Shown here: one piece after another, positions 1 to 6,818 of the stretch
How the letters are laid out: each line of letters starts with the position of its first letter
How positions within the stretch are numbered: position 1 is the first letter of the stretch
NCBI GenBank assembly: GCA_017450925.1
Contig: JAFSSS010000010.1
Coordinates: 1 to 35,730, forward strand
Source of the DNA: Ruminococcus sp.
GTDB taxonomy: Bacteria > Bacillota > Clostridia > Oscillospirales > Ruminococcaceae
Direction: 5' to 3'
DNA length: 35,730 bases
The notes under the pieces: generated by a model
What the model saw: only the letters and a program-made list of their open reading frames with translations
Database searches by the model: none
What the model was told of the DNA's origin: nothing
Translations under genes and position numbers: made by a program

Positions 1-33
1 AAAATAAAGAATAAAGAATAAAGAAAAAAGGAT

Positions 34-81
34 AAAGAATAAACAAGGTATCGCCTATGGCGATGATCGTGTTTATTCTTT
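34..81 (+). repeat. Intergenic palindromic repeat, copy R1
   Basis: A 12-bp perfect inverted repeat (AAAGAATAAACA at 34-45, TGTTTATTCTTT at 70-81) encloses a small hairpin, ATCGCC-TAT-GGCGAT (50-64). To the left, positions 1-40 are an AT-rich run of AATAAAG-like 7-mers. The border AATAAACAAGG recurs at 2855-2865, inverted at 2911-2921, and at 35700-35710, so this is a repeat family and not a one-off terminator. Nothing else is visible in the gene-free stretch 1-179. Confidence 0.75.
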
Positions 82-179
82 TTGTTTATCATATAAAGGT
101 GCGGTCTCACGTTCCGTGTGACTGTGCATTGTGTAAGTAACGCTCCGGCGCAGATATGCATACAATACTACAGCCGCGG

Positions 180-656
180 TCAAAGCTCAACGTGGCTGCA
201 CATTATCCCTCTCGGGGTAATGTCTATGAAAGCGTAGCAGGGACGGCGGCCGTCACGGGGAAGCGCAGCCGAGCCGGGGTTAAGTATGTGTACACCGTCA
301 TAATACTCGTAAAAGCGTGTGTGGGTGTGAGCGAAAAGCGCTATCTGCGCATCTACCTCCTTGGCCTTGTAAAACACACGCTCGACCGTGTATTTTACGC
401 CCCAGTTGTGTCCGTGAGTGAAGAACACCTTCGTACCCTCGGCATCAAACACGCCGAAGTCCGGCGCCGAGGAGGAATAGTCGCAGTTGCCGGCAACATT
501 CAGAATGGTCTTGTCGGGATATGCCTTGCGCATCCTCTCAAGATCCGACTCGCCGTCACCGAGAAAAATGAAAACGGGGGCGTCTTCATTGCGGGCAAAG
601 ATCTCCTTCACCGCCCGGAAATTGCCGTGAGAGTCTGCAAAGACTATGAGCCGCAC
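180..656 (-). CDS. Metallophosphoesterase, YfcE/MJ0936 type
   Basis: Predicted cytoplasmic metal-dependent phosphodiesterase of the calcineurin-like YfcE/MJ0936 family; the physiological substrate is not known from sequence. With the start used here (158 aa) the metal ligands of the fold are all visible: D8 and H10 in ADSHGN, D34 in LGDGES, N57 in GNCD, H81 and H83 in THGH, and H110 and H112 in HTHTR. The length fits the family. A GTG at 665 would add three residues, but the AGGGGGTG site lies 6 nt before the GTG at 656, so I prefer 656. It is transcribed divergently from the three small genes that begin at 747, and the two promoters overlap. Family call is secure; substrate unknown. Confidence 0.88.
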   Translation of the reverse strand: MRLIVFADSHGNFRAVKEIFARNEDAPVFIFLGDGESDLERMRKAYPDKTILNVAGNCDYSSSAPDFGVFDAEGTKVFFTHGHNWGVKYTVERVFYKAKEVDAQIALFAHTHTRFYEYYDGVHILNPGSAALPRDGRRPCYAFIDITPRGIMCSHVEL

Positions 657-674
657 CTGTTTCACCCCCTGTAG

Positions 675-703
675 TTGATTTTTGTTCTATCATCTATTAT
701 TAT
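675..703 (+). promoter_or_regulatory. Promoter for the small-protein operon at 747
   Basis: TTGATT (675-680), 17-bp spacer, TATTAT (698-703). It overlaps the -10 of the divergent promoter on the other strand. The ribosome binding site AAGGAG (734-738 region) follows, 8 nt before the ATG at 747. Confidence 0.5.
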
Positions 704-726
704 AACATAAAATTTAGTATATGCAA
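699..726 (-). promoter_or_regulatory. Promoter for the metallophosphoesterase
   Basis: On the minus strand: TTGCAT (726-721), 16-bp spacer, TATAAT (704-699). The -10 shares bases with the plus-strand -10 at 698-703, so the two RNA polymerase sites should be mutually exclusive. Confidence 0.6.
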
Positions 727-746
727 TAGGAAAAGGAGAATTTTTT

Positions 747-995
747 ATGAGCAATTTAAAAAATCCCAACGGCCGACAGCTCTCGTCGCTGCTGGGGCTT
801 GCCGCATCGAAGCTCGGCACAGAGCCCTCCGAGCTGGAAAAGCTGATAAGATCCGGCAGGGCGGATAAGGCCGTCAGCGCACTCCCGGAGGATCAGCAGG
901 CCAAGCTCAAGGCCGCTCTTGCCGACCCCGAAACGGCCAAGCGGGTGCTTTCCTCACCGCAGGCAAGGGCGATCTTAGAGAAGCTGAAGAAGTAG
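747..995 (+). CDS. Small protein of unknown function, gene 1 of 3
   Basis: 82-aa protein rich in Lys, Ala and Leu; no signal peptide or membrane segment. It is predicted to be almost entirely helical after residue 12. Near the C-terminus a segment around ADPETAKRVLSSPQA resembles the DP-rich helical repeats of STI1-type adaptor modules, but this is only a resemblance. It starts at an ATG with an AAAAGGAG site 8 nt upstream and lies 7 nt before the next gene, so the three genes 747-1618 form one operon. I do not recognise a characterised family. Confidence 0.75.
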   Translation: MSNLKNPNGRQLSSLLGLAASKLGTEPSELEKLIRSGRADKAVSALPEDQQAKLKAALADPETAKRVLSSPQARAILEKLKK

Positions 996-1002
996 ATCCG
1001 AA

Positions 1003-1347
1003 ATGGACGATCTAATGGAAAAGCTCCGCGGCGTGCTGAACGACCCGGAGAGTATGCAGCAGATACAGGAGCTTGCGTCGATGCTGGGGGGCGGCGAGAA
1101 GCCCAACGAACAGCCGCCCCCGGCGGATATGCCCGACCTTACGAAGCTGATGCAGCTTCAAGGGGCGATGTCTCAAGCGGGCAAGGGGGATAAGAACATC
1201 GCCCTGCTTATGGCGCTTCGCCCGCTGCTCAAGGAGGAAAATCAGGCCAAGCTCGACAGGATAGTAAAGCTGTTCCGGCTTATGGCAATATGGCCCGTGC
1301 TGCGGGAAAGCGGACTTCTGGGAGGGGATCTGTTTGGCGGACTATAA
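1003..1347 (+). CDS. Small protein of unknown function, gene 2 of 3
   Basis: 114-aa protein. An N-terminal helix containing NDPESMQQIQELASML is followed by a Gly/Pro-rich linker (about residues 29-45) and a second helical region with alternating basic and hydrophobic residues. The C-terminus is Gly/Leu-rich (LLGGDLFGGL). The DP-containing first helix echoes the DP segment of gene 1. No good independent ribosome binding site is visible, so translation is probably coupled to gene 1, whose stop is 7 nt upstream. Its last 14 nt overlap the start of gene 3. Function unknown. Confidence 0.75.
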   Translation: MDDLMEKLRGVLNDPESMQQIQELASMLGGGEKPNEQPPPADMPDLTKLMQLQGAMSQAGKGDKNIALLMALRPLLKEENQAKLDRIVKLFRLMAIWPVLRESGLLGGDLFGGL

Positions 1348-1618
1348 TGACAAGGATATCAGCACCATGCGCCGGGATGCGCTGCGGCGGATGCAGGAGA
1401 TGCAGCGCCGCGCAGCGCCTCCTCCGGCCGGCAGTCCCCCGCCGGAAAAGCCGCCGGCCTCTCCCTCGCTGATAAGCTCGCTCCTCGGCGGCGGAAGGCT
1501 GCCGGGCGGGCTGGCTATAGACGAGGAAAAGGCGATGATCGCTATGCTGATCTACATACTGTACAAGCAGGGGGCGGACATAAAGCTGCTGCTGGCGCTG
1601 GGCTATCTGCTGATGTAA
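1334..1618 (+). CDS. Small protein of unknown function, gene 3 of 3 (TTG start)
   Basis: 94-aa protein with a TTG start, chosen because GGAGGGG (1321-1327) lies 6 nt upstream inside the end of gene 2. The order is a charged Arg/Met helix (about residues 1-27), a Pro-rich linker (28-44), an SLISSLLGGG segment, then a hydrophobic helix-rich C-terminus (about 60-94) that could be membrane-associated or pack as a helical hairpin. The overlap with gene 2 implies coupled translation. It runs towards the permease at 1632, with only 13 nt between the stop codons. Function unknown. Confidence 0.75.
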   Translation: MADYNDKDISTMRRDALRRMQEMQRRAAPPPAGSPPPEKPPASPSLISSLLGGGRLPGGLAIDEEKAMIAMLIYILYKQGADIKLLLALGYLLM

Positions 1619-1631
1619 GGCTGTACCGCCG

Positions 1632-2777
1632 TCATCCGGCGGCGGCGCCCCGCCTTTTATCCTCAATTGCCGTCAGCAGCTCTCCCGCAAGACAGTAAAG
1701 CACCGAACAGACCGGCACCGATATGAACATCCCGCCGATGCCTGCTGCCGTGCCCCCGACCGTTACCGCCAAAAGCACCCACAGCGGCGGCAGCCCCACG
1801 CTTTTTCCCACCACCCGCGGGTAGATAAGGTTGTCCTCCAGCTGCTGCAGGAGCATCATGAATACCAAAAACCACAGCGCCTTTTCCAGACTGACGAACA
1901 TGATGAAGAACGCTCCCGCCGCAGCTCCCGCGAAAGCCCCCACCACCGGCAGAAAGGCCGTTACCGTCACCAGCACCCCCACCTCTATCGCATAGGGGAA
2001 GCCGAACAGCTCCATTCCCAAAATGCATAAAAGCCCCAGTATGCAGGCCTCCTTGGTCTGGCCTGCGATGAAATCAGAAAAGGTGCGCTTGCACAGCCCC
2101 CCAACGCGGCATATCCTTTCCGCCGTCTTAGCCGGGAATACCGCCCGCAGCAGCCGGCAGAGCTGACCCTTCAGCTCCTCCTTGCGCAGCAGCATATATA
2201 TCGCAAACACCAGCGCCAGCAGGAAATTCACCGCTCCGGAAAACAGTGCCAGCGCCAGATCCACCGTCCCCGTCAGCGTGCGGAACATTATCTCGCTGCT
2301 GCGCAGTACGGACTGTATCTTCCCGGTGATGCTTTCAGCCGTCAGCAGCTCCGGCGGGAGCAGCCGCCTAAGCAGCGAGGAGCCGCCTATCGCCTCGGAA
2401 ATGGACTCTGCCAGCTCCGGCACCCTTTCCGTAAGCTGCGCGACCGTTTCACTTAGCCGCGGCAGCAGTATCGCTCCCGCCAGCACCAGCACTCCGCCGA
2501 CGGCGGTCAGTGTCATCAGCAGCGAGACCGGCCTTTTTAGCCGTGAACGCAGCCTGCCGCTCCTGCCGGGCGGGAAGAACGTCCGCTCCGCCGCACGCAT
2601 GGGGACGTTCAGTATCATAGCCAGCAGCACTCCGTAAAGCGCCGGTCTGAACAGCTCCGCCAGCCGCATCAGCGCCCCGAGGATATCTCCCGGCGCAAAC
2701 AGCACCTTCAGCACCACCGCTCCGAACCCCACCGTCAGCAGCATCCGCAGCAATCTTCTGTCTCTGATAACGATCAT
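1632..2777 (-). CDS. AI-2E family permease (PF01594-type)
   Basis: 381-aa polytopic membrane protein with the typical layout of the AI-2E/PerM family: two or three N-terminal helices (about 10-60), a helix near 85-110, a soluble amphipathic region (about 115-165), then a dense cluster of helices to the end. The family has been linked to autoinducer-2 export and to ion/H+ exchange, so the substrate cannot be assigned. The conserved late region with LPVVGAFAG and the LEDNLIYPRVVGKSVGL block is a strong family hallmark. The GGGAGG site directly abuts the ATG at 2777, which is unusually tight; a TTG nine codons in is an alternative start. It stands alone on this strand, convergent with the small-protein operon. 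Confidence 0.85.
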   Translation of the reverse strand: MIVIRDRRLLRMLLTVGFGAVVLKVLFAPGDILGALMRLAELFRPALYGVLLAMILNVPMRAAERTFFPPGRSGRLRSRLKRPVSLLMTLTAVGGVLVLAGAILLPRLSETVAQLTERVPELAESISEAIGGSSLLRRLLPPELLTAESITGKIQSVLRSSEIMFRTLTGTVDLALALFSGAVNFLLALVFAIYMLLRKEELKGQLCRLLRAVFPAKTAERICRVGGLCKRTFSDFIAGQTKEACILGLLCILGMELFGFPYAIEVGVLVTVTAFLPVVGAFAGAAAGAFFIMFVSLEKALWFLVFMMLLQQLEDNLIYPRVVGKSVGLPPLWVLLAVTVGGTAAGIGGMFISVPVCSVLYCLAGELLTAIEDKRRGAAAG

Positions 2778-2854
2778 CCTCCCATTATCAAGGTAGGATT
2801 ATTATCTCACGCTTTCCGTCCCATATACAGAGCGCTGGCGCTAAAACAAAAAGG

Positions 2855-2921
2855 AATAAACAAGGAGTCCGCTGATCGGACGATTATAAAAATCATCGCC
2901 GAAGGCGGTACCTTGTTTATT
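2855..2921. repeat. Intergenic palindromic repeat, copy R2 (complete, two-armed)
   Basis: Perfect 11-bp terminal inverted repeat: AATAAACAAGG (2855-2865) and CCTTGTTTATT (2911-2921). Inside are two hairpins, GTCCG-CTGAT-CGGAC (2867-2881) and CGCC-GAA-GGCG (2897-2907). The right flank (2921-2953) is the inverted form of the AATAAAG-like run seen at 1-40 and 35690-35706. Together with the terminator at 2983 it fills the gene-free stretch 2778-3042; I see no coding potential there. Confidence 0.75.
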
Positions 2922-2982
2922 ATTTCTTATTTATTCATTCTTCTTTATTCATTTAGCGGGCGCTGCCCGAAGTAAACGCAAA

Positions 2983-3013
2983 GACACTTCTGCCGTGCTG
3001 CAGCAGAAGTGTC
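2983..3013 (-). terminator. Hairpin terminator after the DUF4956 gene
   Basis: An 11-bp perfect stem, GACACTTCTGC (2983-2993) with GCAGAAGTGTC (3003-3013) and a 9-nt loop, lies 29 nt beyond the DUF4956 stop. Read on the minus strand the flanks are CCCGACAC...GTGTCTTTGC, matching the hairpin at 35507-35537. The T-tract is short (TTT), so it may be a weak intrinsic terminator or an RNA end-protecting hairpin. Confidence 0.6.
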
Positions 3014-3042
3014 GGGATAAAAGCATTTGTACTGCGCCCGCG

Positions 3043-3735
3043 TTACAGCTTATCCGGGTCTTCGGTCTTTCTGGAGCAGCTGATCTCAAGGTTCCCGTTG
3101 CGAGTACGCAGCTCGTCGATCATAGCCTTCTCCTGCTTGGGATCCTTCAAGCTTATCTCGTAGGTCAGACGGTAGAGGCTGCCCATGCCGGTGGTCTTGG
3201 ATGCGGTCAGCTCGGCGTGAGAGGTGTATTTCTCGAAGATGTCGTCAAAGATCTCGCTGTAGTCAAGGCTCTCGGGAATGGTGATGCCAAGAACCTTCAT
3301 GGTGTCTCTCGTGCTGCCAAGGGGCGAGAGGGTGTAAAGCAGCGCGACCACGCATACGACAGCGGTGAAAACTCCCGCCAGCACAAGCTGGTTCGTGCCT
3401 GTTGCAAGGCCTACAGCCATTGCAAGGAAGATGCCGCAGATGTCCTTGGCGTTGCCGGGAACGGAACGGAAGCGGACAAGACTGAATGCGCCCATTACCG
3501 CAACACCTGTTCCCACGTTGCCGTTTACCATCATGATGACCACCTGAACGATGATCGGAAGGATAGTCAGCGCAAGGATAAAGCCCTTGGACTTCTTCTG
3601 TTTAAAGCAGAAGGTAAAGCTTATTGCGATGCCCAGCAGCAGTGAGACCGCGCTGCAAAGGGCAAAGGTCTCGTTTGTGATCGTCAGAGACGAGGTAGTG
3701 GTGGTTTCGATAGTAGTAACTAAATTTTCAAGCAC
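3043..3735 (-). CDS. DUF4956 membrane protein
   Basis: 230-aa integral membrane protein of the DUF4956 family. Hydrophobic segments lie at about residues 28-46, 54-72, 78-90 and 104-135, followed by a soluble C-terminal domain (about 140-230). The conserved loop GAFSLVRFRSVPGNAKDI sits between membrane segments. The start is GTG at 3735, with AGGTGA 6 nt upstream; it overlaps the end of the VTC-domain gene by 8 nt, so the two are translationally coupled. DUF4956 proteins are repeatedly found beside VTC-domain polyphosphate-polymerase-like proteins, which suggests a membrane partner, but no reaction has been established. A hairpin follows the stop. Confidence 0.85.
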   Translation of the reverse strand: MLENLVTTIETTTTSSLTITNETFALCSAVSLLLGIAISFTFCFKQKKSKGFILALTILPIIVQVVIMMVNGNVGTGVAVMGAFSLVRFRSVPGNAKDICGIFLAMAVGLATGTNQLVLAGVFTAVVCVVALLYTLSPLGSTRDTMKVLGITIPESLDYSEIFDDIFEKYTSHAELTASKTTGMGSLYRLTYEISLKDPKQEKAMIDELRTRNGNLEISCSRKTEDPDKL

Positions 3736-4486
3736 AGTTGGTCACCTTTTCTTTCTTTTCGATATTCGTTTTCTTCTCGCCTGCGGCCGCCCGCCGTTCC
3801 TTTTCAAGGATCGTGTAGCAGGCGCCGTATTTTGAATAGGATGCGGGATAGATCTTCAGCTCGTCAAGTATGTGCGAGAGCCACATCGGCATTGCGTTGG
3901 TGATCTTGATCTCCATGATGCGTACTCCCTCGGGAAGAGCCTTTCTGCCGTAGGAGCCGTTCTCAAGCCGAAGATCGTCCTCGCGGAAGGTAAGGTTGCG
4001 GTCAAAGGTGACCCGCAGCTCCTTGTCCTCGTTGCCGAACATTGCGATCCTGTCGTAGCTTAGATACATTGCCGGAGCGATGCCCTTGTAGAATTTCAGA
4101 AAGTACATCAGCTCGTTCTCGATCTGCCTGTCGGGAGAGTTTATGCTCAAGCCCTTGTTGAAATCCCCGAACTGCTCCAGCTTCATTGATGTCCTCCGCT
4201 TATAGACCACGCTCTTGAACTTTTTCTTTATCTCCACAAAGAGCGTTCCGTCCTTGCCGGGGGTGCCGTAGCTCCGTACCCTTAGCTTTTCCTTGTAGAT
4301 CGGCTTTTCTATCGACCGCCTTACTATCAGATGCTCCGGCGTGTCGTAATAGATGTTGCAGATAGTGGTCTCGCCGTACTTATCCACGGTCATCAGCCCC
4401 TCAAGGCGCTCGCGCAGGGCATTGTACTGCGCCTCGTCCAGCAGATACTTTTTCTCTACCCGCTTGAACACTGCCTGATAAGCCAT
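3728..4486 (-). CDS. VTC-domain (polyphosphate-polymerase-like) protein
   Basis: 252-aa cytoplasmic protein of the VTC family, the tunnel-shaped triphosphate-binding fold of yeast Vtc4, which makes polyphosphate from ATP. Visible family features: an N-terminal RVEKKYLL strand (E and K ligands, about residues 10-17), basic KEKLRVRSYG (about 68-77), EIKKKFKSVVYKRR (about 88-101), and late acidic MEIKI. Polymerase activity is inferred from the family only. The start is the ATG at 4486 with GGGAG upstream. It is first in a two-gene operon with the DUF4956 gene and has a promoter carrying the same direct repeat as the neighbouring two-component operon, so phosphorylated response regulator probably activates it. 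Confidence 0.85.
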   Translation of the reverse strand: MAYQAVFKRVEKKYLLDEAQYNALRERLEGLMTVDKYGETTICNIYYDTPEHLIVRRSIEKPIYKEKLRVRSYGTPGKDGTLFVEIKKKFKSVVYKRRTSMKLEQFGDFNKGLSINSPDRQIENELMYFLKFYKGIAPAMYLSYDRIAMFGNEDKELRVTFDRNLTFREDDLRLENGSYGRKALPEGVRIMEIKITNAMPMWLSHILDELKIYPASYSKYGACYTILEKERRAAAGEKKTNIEKKEKVTNCA

Positions 4487-4518
4487 TTCATCATCTCCCT
4501 TTTTCCTTCTGTGATTAT

Positions 4519-4551
4519 ATTATAACGCTCTTACCTAAATCCAACTTAAAT
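4519..4551 (-). promoter_or_regulatory. CiaR-type regulated promoter of the VTC/DUF4956 operon
   Basis: On the minus strand: TTTAAG-TTGGA-TTTAGG (4550-4534), then 9 nt, then TATAAT (4524-4519). There is no recognisable -35 hexamer; the direct repeat (11-bp period) occupies its place, the usual geometry for activation by an OmpR-type regulator. TTTAAG-N5-TTTAAG is the established CiaR box of streptococci; the second half-site here has one mismatch. The same arrangement with the same 9-nt spacing occurs at 6647-6679. Confidence 0.72.
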
Positions 4552-4589
4552 CAAATGTGAAAGAAAGGTGAAAGTCCTGTGTCATTTTT

Positions 4590-5870
4590 TCAGCCCGCTC
4601 TGAAGGTCACCGCAAAGGTGATCCTTCCGTTTTCCGCCGTGCAGGATAGCTTTGCCTTGTGGGCATCTGCCGTGGCTTTGGCTATGGAAAGACCTATGCC
4701 GTAGCCGCCGCTGCCCTCCCTCGTCCGCGCCTCGTCCGCCCGGTAGAAACGGTCGAAGAGCCTGTTGAGGTCACCCGCGGGCGGCTCCTTGCAGTCGTTG
4801 CTGACAGCCAGCCTTACGCCCTTGTGATGCGGCTTCAGGCTTACGGTGATATTCCCGCCCTCGTCGCAGTATTTCACCGCGTTGTCAGTGAATATCCCCA
4901 CCAGCTGGCTGACCTGCTCGCTGCTGCCGATTATCTCCAGCCCCTCGTCTATGTCAAGGGTGAAGCTTTCGTTATGCGTACGGGCGGGAGCCTCAAATTC
5001 CGCAGCTGCCTTCGCCGTGACCTCGGAGATGTCAAATCTGGCAAATTCAGCCTTGACCTCTGCCCCGTCCATTTTCGCCAGACGCATCAGATCCTTTACC
5101 AGTCCGTCCAGACGCCTGATCTGGTTCTTGGTGCTTTCAGTCCACTCGGTCGGCTCCGAGGTCATCTCGATGACCTCCGTGTTGGCGGAGATTATCGCCA
5201 GCGGAGTTTTCAGCTCGTGCCCCGCGTCGGTGATGAACTGCTTCTGCTTCTCATAGGCCGCGCTTACGGGCTTTACCACTCTTCTTGAAAGCAGGATGAC
5301 CATTACCATAACGATCACCCAGCTTGCTGCCGATATGCCTATTGAGATCAGCAGAAAGCGGCTTTTGGTGTTCTGATCCTGCCGCACGTCAAGGAAGAGT
5401 ATCATCTCGCCGCTGCCGGTCTCGCTCCGGCTGAAACGGTAGTTGCCGATAACGCCCTCGCCGTCGCTGTCAGCCAGCGCTTGATCGCCCAGCTCGGCCG
5501 CCTCGTCACTGTCGATAGCCGCGATGTGGCTGGTGTCGATACGCTTCACGCTGCCGGAGCTGCTGTAGTAGATCACGAAATATCTGGTCTGAAAGCGGGT
5601 CTCCTCGTTTATGAACTTGTATTTCCCGAAATCGGCCTTGCGCTCAAAGCTCTTGTCCTTGGGAAGGTCGTCGGGCTCGTTCTCGCCGTGTATCGGCTCG
5701 TCTCCCGGAAAACGTCCGCCGCCCCCCCGGAGCATCTCGATGACCTCGTCCTGATTGCTCCTTATCTGACTGCTGTTGATGATATTTATGAGCGCCGCCA
5801 CCACTGACAGCACGATGAACAGCGACACCGCAGTTATCAGAATGAATTTCCTCTGCAGCTTTTTTATCAT
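4590..5870 (-). CDS. Sensor histidine kinase, CiaH-like
   Basis: 426-aa membrane histidine kinase. Order: TM1 (about 8-31), an extracytoplasmic sensor segment (about 32-170) with an acidic, Gly/Pro-rich stretch, TM2 (about 172-194), a short linker without a clear HAMP domain, the H-box with phospho-acceptor His in HELKTPLA (about 218), then the ATPase domain with an N-box (FTDNAVKYC), the F-box (RLFDRFYRADEAR) and a G-box (GGYGIGLSIAKA). The start at 5870 is supported by AAGGAG 7 nt upstream. It follows the response regulator after a 34-nt gap in the same operon. It should phosphorylate that regulator; the stimulus is unknown. Confidence 0.9.
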   Translation of the reverse strand: MIKKLQRKFILITAVSLFIVLSVVAALINIINSSQIRSNQDEVIEMLRGGGGRFPGDEPIHGENEPDDLPKDKSFERKADFGKYKFINEETRFQTRYFVIYYSSSGSVKRIDTSHIAAIDSDEAAELGDQALADSDGEGVIGNYRFSRSETGSGEMILFLDVRQDQNTKSRFLLISIGISAASWVIVMVMVILLSRRVVKPVSAAYEKQKQFITDAGHELKTPLAIISANTEVIEMTSEPTEWTESTKNQIRRLDGLVKDLMRLAKMDGAEVKAEFARFDISEVTAKAAAEFEAPARTHNESFTLDIDEGLEIIGSSEQVSQLVGIFTDNAVKYCDEGGNITVSLKPHHKGVRLAVSNDCKEPPAGDLNRLFDRFYRADEARTREGSGGYGIGLSIAKATADAHKAKLSCTAENGRITFAVTFRAG

Positions 5871-5904
5871 ATCCTAACTCCTTGACCTCTGCCGGTACAT
5901 TCCT

Positions 5905-6582
5905 TTACTTCGCCTTATCCTCAAGGGAATAGCCAACGCCCCGGGTGGCCTTGATCTCAATGTCTGCACCGATCTGTGTCAGCTTTTTCCGCAGATAGGA
6001 GATATAGACCCACACCACGTTGATCTCGGCCTCGGAGTCGTAGCCCCAGATCTTCTCCATGAAGCGCTCTGTAGAGATAAGCTGCTTGCGGTTCATCATC
6101 ATCATTTCCAGCATTTGGAATTCCTTCGAGCTTAGCCGGATAGTCCCCTCCGGCCCGGTAAGGTCAAAGGTCTCACGGCTAAGAGTAACGCTGCCCATTT
6201 CCAGCAGGTTGGGAGCAAAATCCGCCTTGCGCCGCGTCATGGCGCGTATGCGTGCCAAAAGCTCGCCCATTGAAAAGGGCTTGGTGAGATAGTCGTCAGC
6301 ACCGGCATCAAGACCGCCTATCTTGTCATCGGTCTCGGACTTGGCTGTAAGGATCAGCACCGGAGAGCTTATCCCCTCGGCCCGGAGCCGCTTCAGCACC
6401 TCGATGCCGTTCATTTTCGGCATCATAACGTCAAGGATTATGCCGTCATAATCGCCTGTCCTGCCGTAGGCCCAAGCGTCAGCACCGTCATAGACGGCAT
6501 CCACCGAATAGTTGTTGTGTTTGAGTATCGCGCAGAGCGCGTTTGAAAGCTCGTGTTCGTCTTCTGCAAGTAAAAGTCTCAT
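5905..6582 (-). CDS. OmpR-family response regulator, CiaR-like
   Basis: 225-aa response regulator. The receiver domain (1-115) carries the acidic pair E7/D8, phospho-acceptor D51 in ILDVMMP and the conserved Lys in LTKPF. The winged-helix DNA-binding domain (about 125-222) ends in a RGVGYSLED wing. I moved the start to the ATG at 6582 because AAGGAGGT lies 7 nt upstream; the upstream in-frame codon at 6603 falls in the -10 of the promoter. The C-terminal part around WGYDSEAEINVVWVY resembles streptococcal CiaR, and CiaR-type boxes sit upstream of both this operon and the VTC operon, so autoregulation is likely (inference). Confidence 0.9.
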   Translation of the reverse strand: MRLLLAEDEHELSNALCAILKHNNYSVDAVYDGADAWAYGRTGDYDGIILDVMMPKMNGIEVLKRLRAEGISSPVLILTAKSETDDKIGGLDAGADDYLTKPFSMGELLARIRAMTRRKADFAPNLLEMGSVTLSRETFDLTGPEGTIRLSSKEFQMLEMMMMNRKQLISTERFMEKIWGYDSEAEINVVWVYISYLRKKLTQIGADIEIKATRGVGYSLEDKAK

Positions 6583-6602
6583 GAAAATGACCTCCTTAAT
6601 CA

Positions 6603-6631
6603 ATTATAATGTATATATATGGATTTTTCAA
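6603..6631 (-). promoter_or_regulatory. Proximal promoter P2 of the two-component operon
   Basis: On the minus strand: TTGAAA (6631-6626), 17-bp spacer, TATAAT (6608-6603). Close to consensus and needs no activator by appearance; it could give basal expression of the kinase/regulator pair. Confidence 0.65.
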
Positions 6632-6646
6632 CCCCTGCCTTAAATA

Positions 6647-6679
6647 ATTATAGCTGTTTAACTTAAAATTTACTTAAAT
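6647..6679 (-). promoter_or_regulatory. Distal promoter P1 with a perfect CiaR-type box
   Basis: On the minus strand: TTTAAG-TAAAT-TTTAAG (6678-6662), 9 nt, TATAAT (6652-6647). The repeat matches the CiaR consensus in both half-sites and replaces a -35 box. An extra CTTAAAT copy on the plus strand at 6639-6645 lies just downstream of the -10. Spacing is identical to the VTC promoter at 4519-4551. Confidence 0.72.
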
Positions 6680-6753
6680 GATCGCCTTACCGCCGTTATT
6701 CTGTTCCTGTCAGATGCTGTTTGTATAGATTGCACAAAAATAACCCGCCTTTA

Positions 6754-6782
6754 TAGACAAGCGGAAAAAAATGTGATATAAT
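6754..6782 (+). promoter_or_regulatory. Promoter of the Nudix gene
   Basis: TAGACA (6754-6759), 17-bp spacer, TATAAT (6777-6782) with an extended -10 (TGA before TATAAT). The same TAGACA / 17 bp / TGATATAAT arrangement recurs at 34451-34479. Confidence 0.7.
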
Positions 6783-6818
6783 ATACAGGATAAAAAACTA
6801 CAGAAAGGAACCTGACCC

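Noticed and set aside
2995-3645. Open frame of 216 codons on the plus strand
   Set aside because: Antisense to the DUF4956 gene and begins inside the terminator hairpin at 2983-3013.
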